Shown here: piece by piece, positions 8,566 to 17,243 of the stretch
Layout: every line of letters starts with the position of its first letter
Position numbering within the stretch: position 1 is the first letter of the stretch
NCBI GenBank assembly: GCA_000612485.1
Contig: CP007494.1
Coordinates: forward strand, 868,001 to 932,000
Direction of reading: 5' to 3'
Length of the DNA: 64,000 nt
Source: Bordetella holmesii ATCC 51541
Lineage (GTDB): Bacteria; Pseudomonadota; Gammaproteobacteria; Burkholderiales; Burkholderiaceae_B
Translations under genes and position numbers: made by a program
The notes under the pieces: generated by a model
The model's database searches: none
The model's input: the letters and a program-made list of their open reading frames with translations, nothing else
What the model was told of the DNA's origin: nothing

Positions 8566-9414
8566 GTGAATCCCGCCCCGCTGCAAGGCCAGCTCTCCTT
8601 CCTGCGAGAGATAGACCAACTCAAGCGCGTCCTGCGCCAGACGACGCTCATCGATGCGTCGCGCCGCGAAAACAGCGCCGAGCATTCCTGGCATCTGGCG
8701 CTGTACGCGCTCACGCTGGCGGAGCACGCCGCCGCGCCCGTCGATGTGCTGCGCGTAGTCAAGATGCTGTTGATCCACGACATCGTCGAGATCGATGCCG
8801 GCGACACCCCCTTTCATGACGCAACGGCGCAAGCCGGCCAGGCCGAGCGTGAGCAAGCTGCCGCGCTGCGTATCTTTGCATTGTTGCCGCCCGATCAGGG
8901 CGAAGCCCTCTACGCGCTGTGGCAGGAGTTCGAAGCCGGCAGCAGCGACGACGCGCGCTTTGCCAAAGCGCTCGACAGACTGCAACCCCTGCTGCACAAC
9001 ACCGCCACCGATGGCGGCACGTGGAATGCGGCGCACCTGAACGAGGCCCAGGTCGTGGCGCGCTACGGCCCCGTCATCGAGCGCGGCGCGCCAGCGCTAT
9101 GGGCCGAAGCCGCCAGGCAGGTCCGCGCGCACTTTCACTCCTCCTCTTTCCTGAAGGATGCCGGCCGCATGCTGCGTATCGAAAACCTGAGCAAACGCTA
9201 CGCCGACCACCTCGTCTTCGAAGGGCTGACGCACGATTTTGGCCCGGGCTGCGTGGCCTTGTGCGAACAGGACAGCACCGGCAAAAGCACGCTGCTGAAC
9301 ATCATCGCCGGCGTCATGACGCCCGATACGGGCACGGTCTGGATCGGCGGGCACGATCTTGCGGGCGAGCCGCAAGCGGCCCGCCCGCGCCTGGCCTACG
9401 TCCCCGACGATTGA
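8566..9414 (+). CDS. HD-domain hydrolase (YfbR/HDDC2-like), read through into an ABC remnant
   Basis: The first 200 residues form an HD-domain metal-dependent phosphohydrolase: EHSWHLALYALTLAEHA with the first histidines, LLIHDIVEIDAGDT with the HD pair, and a later aspartate. Relatives remove phosphate from deoxynucleoside monophosphates. The start is GTG 8566, chosen because the family begins with this LSFLREIDQLKRVLR segment. The normal length is about 190-200 residues, but here the frame continues without a stop into the ABC ATPase starting at 9169 and ends at TGA 9412. Removing one T from TTT 9133-9135 would give a stop just at the ATPase ribosome site, so the fusion is probably secondary. 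Confidence 0.75.
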   Translation: MNPAPLQGQLSFLREIDQLKRVLRQTTLIDASRRENSAEHSWHLALYALTLAEHAAAPVDVLRVVKMLLIHDIVEIDAGDTPFHDATAQAGQAEREQAAALRIFALLPPDQGEALYALWQEFEAGSSDDARFAKALDRLQPLLHNTATDGGTWNAAHLNEAQVVARYGPVIERGAPALWAEAARQVRAHFHSSSFLKDAGRMLRIENLSKRYADHLVFEGLTHDFGPGCVALCEQDSTGKSTLLNIIAGVMTPDTGTVWIGGHDLAGEPQAARPRLAYVPDD

Positions 9415-9789
9415 CTGCTGTTTCCTGAGCAGACCGGGCTGGGCCTGCTCAGGCAGGCCGCCGCCGATAAGCAGGTCGCGCTTGATGACAGCGTCATGGA
9501 CCTGGCCATGCGGCTGGGCCTCGAGCCGCATCTGGAAAAGCGCTTCGAGCAGATGTCGACCGGCACGCGGCGCAAGGTCTTTGTGGCCGCAGCGGCCATC
9601 GGCAACCCGGCCGTCGTCGTGGCGGACGGCCCGAGCCAGGGCCTGGACGCCCAGGCCCGCGACGTGCTGGCCGAGACGTTCCGTCTATGAGCGCGCGACC
9701 GGGTGGTGCTGTTTGCCAGCCATGACCCGGATCTGGTGCAGGCCTGCGGCGCCCGCACCGTCGATGTGGCCGCGCTGCGCGCGTCCTGA
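9169..9789 (+). pseudogene. ABC transporter ATP-binding protein with two in-frame TGA codons
   Basis: One continuous frame from ATG 9169 to TGA 9787 encodes a small (about 206-residue) ABC ATPase, interrupted by TGA at 9412-9414 and at 9688-9690. Before the first stop are a degenerate Walker A (EQDSTGKST, first glycine replaced) and AYVPDD; after it FPEQTGLGLL, a weak signature MSTGTRRKVFVAAA, a Walker B-like VVVADGPSQGLD and the switch ASHDPDLVQA. The first TGA would need only TGC or TGT (Cys), the second TGG (Trp), to be sense. No frameshift is present. A ribosome site AAGGA precedes ATG 9169. Function of the family is unclear. Confidence 0.85.
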
Positions 9790-9794
9790 GCGCT

Positions 9795-10667
9795 TTACTG
9801 CGGCTCTATCTTGGCGTCGACCGCGCGCTGCGTCCAGATTTCGCGCTGCTTTTGAGCGAAAGCTTTGTGCTCGCCGACCGTATTTGGCGAGACCTGCATG
9901 CCCAGCGACTCGAAGCGCTGCACCACGTCTGGCTCGCGCAGGATCGTGGGCACCTTGGGGAAATCCTTGGCGCGTTCGTGCCCGGTGAAGGCCAGCCCGC
10001 GCAGCTTGCCGCTTTGCATGAAGGACGTCACGACCGACAGGTCCGCGAACAGATAATCGACATGGCCGCCCAGCAGATCCGTCACGGCCGGCGGCTGGCT
10101 CTTGTAGGGCACGGCATTGGCCGCCGCGCCGGCCACGGTATTGAACGTCGCGCCCGCGATCTGGCTGGTGGGCGAGCCATAGGCGTAATTCAGCGGCTTG
10201 CTCTGCGTGGCCTTGACCAGGGACTGCAGCGAGTCATAGGGTGCGTCCTCGCGCACCACCAGCATCATGGGAATGGTCGCGATGCGGATGACGTGGACGA
10301 AATCACCCGTGGGGTCGAACGGCAGTTTGCGAAACAGGGCTGGGGTGGCCGAGTGCGTCGAGCTGCTGGTCAGGATGAGCGTGTAGCCGTCGGGCTGCGC
10401 GCGTGCGGCGAAGGCCGCGCCGATGGTGCCGGACGCCCCGGGCTTGTTCTCGATGACGATGGGCACGTTCAGGCGCGGGCCAAGCTTTTCAGCGATGATG
10501 CGCGCGCTCGTGTCCGTCGCACTGCCCGGCGAAAACGGCACCACGATGGTGATCGGTTTGTCAGGATAGCCGGCCGGCGGCATGTCGGCGGCCAGCGCGC
10601 TCGCCAGCGTCAGACCGCTCATGGCCACAACACTGGCGGCGCGGCTCAGGAAGGTGCGCTTCATCAT
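9795..10667 (-). CDS. Bug-family periplasmic solute receptor with internal deletion
   Basis: A tripartite-tricarboxylate-transporter type (Bug) receptor with a signal peptide (residues 1 to about 27), PITIVVPFSPGSATDTSARI, the ENKPGASGTIGA loop and the domain-2 block GHVDYLFADL. At 290 residues it is about 35-40 short. The usual stretch after VPT, normally a glycine/tryptophan and APAGTP region followed by the helix before DVVQRFESLG, is missing, and the frame is kept. That region helps close the ligand cleft, so function is doubtful. It is the last gene of the hydratase/CoA-transferase/LysR operon and ends 5 bases from the convergent ABC pseudogene. Confidence 0.8.
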   Translation of the reverse strand: MMKRTFLSRAASVVAMSGLTLASALAADMPPAGYPDKPITIVVPFSPGSATDTSARIIAEKLGPRLNVPIVIENKPGASGTIGAAFAARAQPDGYTLILTSSSTHSATPALFRKLPFDPTGDFVHVIRIATIPMMLVVREDAPYDSLQSLVKATQSKPLNYAYGSPTSQIAGATFNTVAGAAANAVPYKSQPPAVTDLLGGHVDYLFADLSVVTSFMQSGKLRGLAFTGHERAKDFPKVPTILREPDVVQRFESLGMQVSPNTVGEHKAFAQKQREIWTQRAVDAKIEPQ

Positions 10668-10778
10668 TTTTTTGTCTCCTGCGGACCGCTCAGGCCCGTT
10701 TGCGTGGAAACGTATGATGCGCGTCCATCGTTTATCCCAACAAGGGACTAATTTTCATAGACTTATTCCGGTTACGGA

Positions 10779-11690
10779 TCAATCTTCCCTGGCCTCGCGC
10801 TGGCGCAGCGCCTGCTCGGTATCGTGCAGAAACGCCGACGCCGCCATCGACAGGCGGGCGTTGTGGCGCTGGATCAGCCACAGCTCGTGGCCATGGCGGC
10901 GCGCGCCATCGATGTCCAGCACCCTCAGGCCTAGTTCGCGGGCAAGGCCGCGCGCATAGCCCGGCACCACGGTGATGCCCAGCCCCGCGCCGACCAGCTT
11001 CAACACCGACGTCAACATACCGGCTTCGATACGGTAGTCGAAATCCAGCCGAAGGTCCGCCGCGACCCGATCGAGGCTGCGCCGCACGCTGTAGACGTTG
11101 CGCAGCATGATGAGCTCTTGCGCGGCCACTTCAGCCCACGTGACGGCCTCCTGGCCCGCCAATGGATGATGCGTCGCACACACCGCAAACATGGTGTCGC
11201 GGTAGATCACCCGCGTGCTGAGCTCCTGCGCCGGGGTCTCCAGCGACACGATGCCGAAATCGGCACGACCGTTGCGTACATGCTCTATCGTGTCGTCGGT
11301 GGAGAGCTCGAAGAGATCGAGCGCCACGCTGGGATGCGCGCGATGATAATCGACCACGACGTCGCCCAGCAGGCCCACCATCATGAGCGGCGAGGTCGCC
11401 ACCCCTACCCGTCCGCGCTCCAGGCTGCGCAGCCCGGACATGCTGCGTTCGGCCGCACGCACGGTACCCAGAATTTCCTGCGCATACGCATAGAAATCCG
11501 CAGCGCCATCGCACGGCGTGATGCTGCGCGTGGAGCGTTCGAACAGCGGCTGGCCGACCTCGGCCTCGAGCTCGGCGCACAGTTTGCTGACGGCCGATTG
11601 CGTCACGAAGGCGGCGCGGGCGGCCGCGGTGAAACTGCGCAATTCATACAGCGCACAGAAGACGCGCAGTTGCTTGAGTGTGATGTTCAT
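10779..11690 (-). CDS. LysR-family transcriptional regulator
   Basis: A 303-residue LysR regulator with the N-terminal winged helix-turn-helix (LKQLRVFCALYELRSFTAAA, then VTQSAVSKLCAELEAEVG) and a complete C-terminal effector-binding domain with the GAGLGITVVPGYAR segment. The frame is intact. Unusually for LysR genes it sits inside a same-strand operon, between the CoA-transferase (overlap of 4 bases as annotated) and the Bug receptor, and it probably controls that operon. The ligand is probably the acid or acyl-CoA handled by its neighbours. Confidence 0.88.
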   Translation of the reverse strand: MNITLKQLRVFCALYELRSFTAAARAAFVTQSAVSKLCAELEAEVGQPLFERSTRSITPCDGAADFYAYAQEILGTVRAAERSMSGLRSLERGRVGVATSPLMMVGLLGDVVVDYHRAHPSVALDLFELSTDDTIEHVRNGRADFGIVSLETPAQELSTRVIYRDTMFAVCATHHPLAGQEAVTWAEVAAQELIMLRNVYSVRRSLDRVAADLRLDFDYRIEAGMLTSVLKLVGAGLGITVVPGYARGLARELGLRVLDIDGARRHGHELWLIQRHNARLSMAASAFLHDTEQALRQREARED

Positions 11691-12853
11691 GGTCGCGGTC
11701 GCCGGCCTGGACCGCCGGGCAGTGAACTACAGAATATCGCGATCGGCATCCTGGCGCGGTGCCAGGCGTCGCAACCCGCCAGGCGTGCGCGAAAACCGTA
11801 CGGGACCGCCGTGGTCACCAGGCGGCCTTCTGTCGGGTGCTCCACCTGCTCAAAGAAGCCCGTCGCGCGCAAGTGGGGGTCATCGAACAGCGCCTCGGGC
11901 GAATTGACGCGCGAATGCGGGATGTCGGCGTTGGCCAGCAACGCCAGCCACTGCGCCGTGTCGCGGCTGGCCACGATATCTGCCAGGTCCTGGTAGAGCG
12001 CATCAAAATGCCTGGCGCGTGTGGCGGCATCCGTATAACGCGGATCGGCCGCCAGATCCGGTCGCTGCGCCAACGCGAAGAAACGCCCCCATTGCGCATC
12101 GGTATAAGGCAGCAGCGCCAGATACCCATCGCGCGTGCGGTAAGGCCGGCGCTGCGGCGACAGCACGCGGCTGTAGCCCATGGGGCCACGCGCCGGCACA
12201 AAGGTGTGCCCGCTCATGTGTTCGACCAGGGTGAAGGACACCATGGTCTCGAACATGGGCACCTCGATGGCCTGGCCCTGCCCCGAGCGCTCGCGCTCAT
12301 ACAAGGCCATGGGGATGGCATAAGCCAGTGTCAGCCCAGCCACCTTGTCGGCCATGATGGTGTTCACATAGGCGGGCGCGCCGCTATTGCGACCCTGCAG
12401 ATCCGCCATGCCGTTCATGGCCTGGATGATGTCATCGAAAGCGGGATGCGAAGCATAGGGGCCGTCCTGACCAAAGCCCACCGCCGAACAGTGAATCAGC
12501 CGGGGATGACGCGCACACTGCGTGGCCGCATCCAGGCCCAGACGGGCCAGCGCCGCCGTGCGCACATTGGAGACGAACACGTCCGCCTCGGCGATCAGGG
12601 CGAAGAGCCGATCACGATCAGCCGGCTGCTTGGCATCCAGCGTCACGCTGGCCTTGTTGCGATTGAGGTTGAGATACGCCGGCCCCATGCCGGCATGGGC
12701 GGCCGGAGCCGACGTCCGGAAGACATCGCCCTCAGGCGCTTCAACCTTGATGACCTCGGCCCCCATGTCACCCAGAATTTGCGTGGCATACGGGCCCATG
12801 GCCACCGACGTCATATCCACGACCCGAACGCCCTGCAGCGGCCCTGCCATCAC
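11687..12853 (-). CDS. CaiB/BaiF (family III) CoA-transferase with a shifted C terminus
   Basis: A 388-residue family III CoA-transferase moving CoA between carboxylic acids. The N-terminal LQGVRVVDMTSVAMGPYATQILGDMGAEVIKVE, the active-site aspartate region VDMTS...LNRNK and the late DIPHSRVNSPEALFDDPHL block are typical. The last 30 or so residues are unlike the family. Reading the next frame from the AAAA at 11792-11795 gives a normal end, SRTPGGLRRLAPRQDADRDI, stopping at 11727. One base therefore seems lost from that run, adding about 13 residues and creating the 4-base overlap with lysR. Most of the enzyme is intact and may still work. It overlaps the hydratase gene by 4 bases (ATGA). 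Confidence 0.85.
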   Translation of the reverse strand: MMAGPLQGVRVVDMTSVAMGPYATQILGDMGAEVIKVEAPEGDVFRTSAPAAHAGMGPAYLNLNRNKASVTLDAKQPADRDRLFALIAEADVFVSNVRTAALARLGLDAATQCARHPRLIHCSAVGFGQDGPYASHPAFDDIIQAMNGMADLQGRNSGAPAYVNTIMADKVAGLTLAYAIPMALYERERSGQGQAIEVPMFETMVSFTLVEHMSGHTFVPARGPMGYSRVLSPQRRPYRTRDGYLALLPYTDAQWGRFFALAQRPDLAADPRYTDAATRARHFDALYQDLADIVASRDTAQWLALLANADIPHSRVNSPEALFDDPHLRATGFFEQVEHPTEGRLVTTAVPYGFRARLAGCDAWHRARMPIAIFCSSLPGGPGRRPRP

Positions 12854-13614
12854 CGGCTCTCCTTGTGCTGTCTGCGTGCGACAAAGGGCGCCATGTAACG
12901 GCGCGGCTCGTCCGTGGTGAAGGCCTCGCCGAACGCCGCAACGCTGCGGTCCAGCCCCGCCTGGACGGTCGATGTGCTCCAGTAGCGCAAAAGCGCTTTC
13001 TGCGAGCGCACGGCACGCGGGCCGCTGGCGGCAATGGGCGCGACCGTCTTCTCGACCAGGGCATCCAACTCGTCCCGCTCGCTGACGAACTCAACGTAAC
13101 CCCATTGCAATGCCTGACCGGCGTCGATCGTCTCTCCGGTCAGCAGCAGCCAATCGGCGTGGATGACGGATGGGATGCCTACCCGGACCTCGGGCATGCC
13201 AAACACCGCATCCTCGCTGGCCAGACGGATGTCGCAGGCCGCGGCCAGCTCCATCCCCGCGCCCAGGCAAAACCCGGCAATACGCGCGATCGTGGGCACC
13301 GGAATGTCGGCCACGGCATCGCAGAGATCGCGCAGTCGGGTGATGAATTCGCGCGCGCCTTGCGGGTCGAGATCGGCCATTTCGTAAATATTGGCCCCGC
13401 CGACCAGCGCCCGCTCGCCGCTGCCGCGAAGGATGGCCCCCCGCGCATCCGGTTGCGCCGCCACCCAGCGCGCCGCTTCGGTGAGGCTGAGCGTCACGGC
13501 CGAGGCGAGGATATTCAGGCTCTTGGCGTCGTGGATGCACAGCGTGTAGACACCGCGCTCGTCGCGGCTGACGATGGCATGGGCAAAGACGGGAATGGTG
13601 GCAGGCGCGCTCAT
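12850..13614 (-). CDS. Enoyl-CoA hydratase/isomerase family protein, internal loop missing
   Basis: A 254-residue crotonase-fold protein. The oxyanion-hole segments are seen (RALVGGANIYEMA and IAGFCLGAGMELAAACDIRLA), and EVRVGIPSVIHA carries the usual catalytic-loop region. Directly after IPSVIHA the sequence jumps to DWLLLTGETIDAGQAL. Relatives have about 12-13 more residues here, a helix around LLPRLIGWGRA, so a deletion of about 36-39 bases that keeps the frame is inferred. It is the first gene of the operon, and its stop overlaps the CoA-transferase start (ATGA). Together they suggest activation and hydration of an unsaturated acid. Confidence 0.82.
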   Translation of the reverse strand: MSAPATIPVFAHAIVSRDERGVYTLCIHDAKSLNILASAVTLSLTEAARWVAAQPDARGAILRGSGERALVGGANIYEMADLDPQGAREFITRLRDLCDAVADIPVPTIARIAGFCLGAGMELAAACDIRLASEDAVFGMPEVRVGIPSVIHADWLLLTGETIDAGQALQWGYVEFVSERDELDALVEKTVAPIAASGPRAVRSQKALLRYWSTSTVQAGLDRSVAAFGEAFTTDEPRRYMAPFVARRQHKESR

Positions 13615-13629
13615 GAACAGACTCCAACT

Positions 13630-13668
13630 GTGATCATGCCGCCGATGCTAAGGGGCGGCGTTGATCAC
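13630..13668. promoter_or_regulatory. Interrupted inverted repeat upstream of the hydratase operon
   Basis: GTGATCA at 13630-13636 and TGATCAC at 13662-13668 flank inner arms GCCGCC and GGCGGC. The whole forms a palindrome of about 13 pairs with a bulge and a 10-base loop, 16 bases upstream of the hydratase start. Placement fits an operator or leader hairpin for the LysR-controlled operon. Which of these it is cannot be told from sequence. Confidence 0.4.
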
Positions 13669-13722
13669 AACAAGCGAGTATTTTTCATGAAATAAGTCCC
13701 AACGAGAATAAATCATGACCTC

Positions 13723-13757
13723 GTGCGGATCCCGCCCCGCGCGGGCGGGATCCGCAC
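13723..13757 (-). terminator. Perfect hairpin after the TonB receptor pseudogene
   Basis: Arms GTGCGGATCCCGCCC (13723-13737) and its exact complement (13743-13757) enclose a five-base loop, 13 bases past the receptor stop codon on the minus strand. A moderately T-rich stretch follows on that strand. Confidence 0.65.
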
Positions 13758-13769
13758 ACGGCAATGCCC

Positions 13770-16170
13770 TTACCAGCGGTGCTGATAAATCAGTTTGAGC
13801 ACGGCCCCGGAAGCAGGCAGACGGCTGGTGTTGGTATTGCTGCGCATCAACTGGCTGTAGAGCGGGTAGTAGTCGCGGTTAAAGACGTTTTCCACGCCCA
13901 GCGTCAAGGTGTCCTTGGCCGTGAACTGATAACGCGCCATCAGGTCCACCGTGAAGTAACTGCTGACATCGCGCCGGCCGAAGCTCGCCACGCCATCGAG
14001 ACGATAGTCGCGCGAGGCCTGGAAGTTGCCCTGCACCCGCGCCGACCAGCGTTCATTTGGCCGGTACTGCAGGTAGGCGCTGAGCTTCAACGGCGGAATG
14101 CGATATCCCGTCATGTCGCGCCAGGAGCCGTTGTCGGGCAGCTCGCGTCCCTGCATCCAGGTCAGCGTGCCGCCGGTGCCCCAACGCTCGTCGTCGGTGG
14201 AGGTATCCACGGTGGCCTCCACGCCGTAGATGCGCTCTTTGGTGCGCGTGAGGATGAGGCCGTTGTTGAAGCTTTGCACGTCACCGAGCTTGGAGGTCGT
14301 GTAGAAGACGGCCAGCGATGTCGAGGTGCGGCCGAAGGTGCCCCGCCAGCCCACCTCATAGTTGTTGATCTTTACCGGCTCGAGATCGGAAGACGCAATA
14401 TCGAAGCCCGGGCGCGCGTTGCGCATCTGCACGCCGATGTCCGGCAACTGAAAGCCCTGGCTGAAGGTCGTGTAGAACTCGTGGTCCGGCACAGGCGCAT
14501 AGGTCAGCCCGATGTTCGACAGCAGCGCATCGTAATTGACCGAACCGCCGGTGACGGTGGCCGGATTGGCGACCCGCAACTGCGACAGCGGCACGAAGTC
14601 ACCGAAGCTGGCCTGCGCATACTCGTAACGCAGACCCCGTGAGCGGACCACTGTTCATTGAAACGATGCTCGAGCTGACCGAAGATGCCCGTGCTGCGCG
14701 TGGTCAGGGAAGGCATATACGTCAAGCGCCCGGTCTTGCGAAAAACTCTGCCCCCGCTGGCGTCGAAGGCGGCCGCATCGAAGATATCGATGGGCATGTC
14801 GCTGCGTTCCTGATTGAAGTCAGCGCCCCACAGCAACCGCGTGTGCTCGGCCAGCGGCGTGTCCAGCGTCAGGCGGCTGCCCCACACCTTGGAGTTTTGC
14901 ATGACCTGATCGACATGGTTGCCGCGCGTGACGACGGCACGCGCATCAAAGGGCGTAAAGCGCGTGTAGAAATCGCGGTAATACACCTGCGCCGACAACT
15001 TGCTGCCCCAGACGTTCAGGTGCTCGTACTCCAGGTTGAGCATGGTGTTGCGAATCTGATTCTGATCCACCAGCTCGAGGCCGCCCAGCGGCAAGGCGTG
15101 CGCGGTGCCAGGGGGCAGGCTCGCGACCCGTGGGTCGGAACCATAATCGGAATCCTGATCCGCGTTGTAATAACTGGCCGATAGCTGCACGCGTTGCCGA
15201 TCATCGATGCGCAGCCCCAACTTGCCGCCCAGGCTGTAGATGTTCGAGTCGAACAGATCGCCCTGGCTCGGCTCCGAGGCAATGCGTCGGCCGCGCGCAT
15301 CATAGGACGCGCCGTTGTGGCGCGCGCCCAGATCCAGCGAGTAGTCCAGCATGCCCTGGCTGCCGGCGAAGTACTGCTGCAACTGGCCGCCCAGCCCGTC
15401 GGCCCGCAGCCGGCTAAGGGGCGAGATGGCCGTCACGGTCGTCTCGGCTACCGGCTCGCCGCCCGCCGGCCGTGTCGTGATCGACACGATCCCCCGGTGG
15501 CGCCGGCGCCGTAGATCGAGCTGCTGCCGCGCATGACCTCGATACGCTCGATGGTCGCAGGATCGACATTGACGAGATTGCGCGCCGAATCGCGATTGGT
15601 ATTGAGCGGGATCCCATCGACCAGCACCAGCATGCCGCGCCCGCGCAGGGTCTGGCCATAGTCGGTGATCGTTCGGCTGGAGTCCGCCATCCCAGACACT
15701 TGTTTGGACAACAAGGTCGCCAGACTGTCCGAACCAGTACGCAGTTCCTGCAAGGCCTCGCGCTCGAGCACGATGGTTTGCTGCGTGGCAAACAGGCCGC
15801 TCGTACGCGAAGCGCTGATCTCGATGGGCGATAGGTCGATCGCAGCGGCCGCCGCCGGCGCCGGCTCCAGGATGTAGGCATCGCCATCCTCGCGCAAGCG
15901 CAACGGTTTGCCCGCGAGCAAGGCGTCAAGCGCCTGGCGCGCCGACATGCGCCCGGCCACCGCCGGCGCCTGCATGCCGCGCACCAGGTCAGACGAAAAG
16001 AAGATCTGCAGACCCTGGCTTTGCGCCAGTGTCCGGATCGCCTGGTCCAACGGCTGGGCCGGCAACGCCACGTTGATGTCATCGGCCCAGGCTGCAGCGC
16101 TTGCCATCCAGAGCATGACACCTGCGGTGGCCAGCCGCACTCGCGGGCGGTTCTTTTTTGTGTGATTCAC
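13770..16170 (-). pseudogene. TonB-dependent siderophore receptor (FecA-like, STN type) with two frameshifts
   Basis: An 800-residue-class receptor in three frames. It starts at GTG 16170 behind a good AGGGAG site. It has a signal peptide (ASAAAWADD), an STN domain (VALPAQPLDQAIRTLAQSQG), and a plug with VDGIPLNTN and IERIEVMRGSSSIYGAGATGG. The frame breaks at C5 15491-15495: one more G on the coding strand restores IVSITTRPAGG. The barrel continues until C4 14635-14638, where one more G would restore GLRYEYAQASF, and ends properly in IYQHRW. Both lesions look like single-base losses from G runs. It follows fecI-fecR, so it was the surface-signalling receptor of that system. Conserved content is otherwise complete. 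Confidence 0.87.
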
Positions 16171-16280
16171 GTCGGCTTCTCCCTGACTCTGACCGGGCAT
16201 GTTCCCGGCAATGGCGAAGAAGACGCAGCGGCGCCCAAAAACCTGAACGACCTGAACAAGTATTTTGTAACAGCCTTGCT

Positions 16281-17243
16281 TTAGCGTGCCACGACCTCGA
16301 CGCCGCCACCGGGCAACGTGCGCAGCTCGACCGGCAAGATACGCGGCAAGGCGCACAGGAAGGCGTCCGTATCGTCGGTGCGGAACACACTGCTCAGCCG
16401 CATGGATGCCAGCCGCGCATCGGCGGCCGGCACGATCGGCTGCTCGCGGTAGCGCGACACCTCACGCAGCGCGGCCCCAAGATCGGTATCGGTAAAGATG
16501 ATTTGCCCCGAGCGCCAGGCCAGGGTGGTATCCAGAGCCGCGGGTTCGATCGCTCCGACCCGGCCTTGCGGATCGACGCGGATCGCCTGTCCCGGTCCCA
16601 GCGCGATACCGTGCGCATCGCGCGTGCCGGCTACATTCACCGAACCGGATTCGACGGCCACCCGCAGCGCCTCGCCGTCGCGGCGCACCACAAAGCGGGT
16701 TCCGGTCACAGTGGCCGTGCCCGCCCCGGCATCGACCGAGAACGATCGGCTGGCATCCTTGACCACGGAGAAAAGGGCTTCTCCGGCCAGGAGATCGACC
16801 CGTCGGCTGCTCGCGTCGACGGTCACGCGCAGATGGCTGCGGCTGTTAAGCAGGGCAAGCGAGCCATCGGGCAACCGGACCTCCCGGCGCTCGCCGGCGG
16901 CCGTGCGGTAGTCGACGACGTCCGCGCCCGGCAACACCCCCCAGACGACGGCTCCCAGGCCCAGAGCCAGCGCACAGGCGCCGGCCGTCAGCACTGCCCG
17001 GCGGGCGGAAACAGGGCGGCGAGCGGGCGGCTCGGCCAGCGCTCGCAGGCGGTCGGCTGGCACCTGAGTGGCCGCCTGCCAGATGGCGTGCAGCGCCTGG
17101 AATTCATAAGCGTGGCGCGGATCTTCGCGCAGCCAGGCATCGAGCTCGGCGCGGCACGCGGCGTCGAGTCCGTCGCGGCTGCGCGCAAACCAGCGCGCGG
17201 CCTGCTCGCGTACCGGATCAGCCTTGCGGTCAGTTGGGCGCAT
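16281..17243 (-). CDS. fecR: FecR-family anti-sigma regulator
   Basis: A 320-residue FecR protein. The N-terminal cytoplasmic DUF4880 part (EQAARWFARSRDGLDAACRA, then FQALHAIWQAA) binds the sigma factor. One transmembrane helix lies near residues 82-102 (TAGACALALGLGAVVWGVLP), followed by the periplasmic FecR core (YRTAAGERREVRLPDGSLAL, FSVDAGAGTATVTGTRF) and a C-terminal STN-like module. It would relay occupancy of the downstream TonB receptor to FecI. Its start lies 14 bases inside fecI. The gene is intact although its receptor is broken. Confidence 0.92.
   Translation of the reverse strand: MRPTDRKADPVREQAARWFARSRDGLDAACRAELDAWLREDPRHAYEFQALHAIWQAATQVPADRLRALAEPPARRPVSARRAVLTAGACALALGLGAVVWGVLPGADVVDYRTAAGERREVRLPDGSLALLNSRSHLRVTVDASSRRVDLLAGEALFSVVKDASRSFSVDAGAGTATVTGTRFVVRRDGEALRVAVESGSVNVAGTRDAHGIALGPGQAIRVDPQGRVGAIEPAALDTTLAWRSGQIIFTDTDLGAALREVSRYREQPIVPAADARLASMRLSSVFRTDDTDAFLCALPRILPVELRTLPGGGVEVVAR

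Noticed and set aside
9412..9690. TGA recoding (Cys, Trp or selenocysteine) in the ABC ATPase
   Set aside because: TGA serves as a normal stop in many intact genes of the window, and no SECIS-like hairpin was noticed after either codon. A pseudogene is the simpler reading.
15491..15495. Phase variation of the TonB receptor by the G5 tract
   Set aside because: The tract is only five bases and a second frame break exists 850 bases on. Phase-variable tracts in Bordetella are longer.
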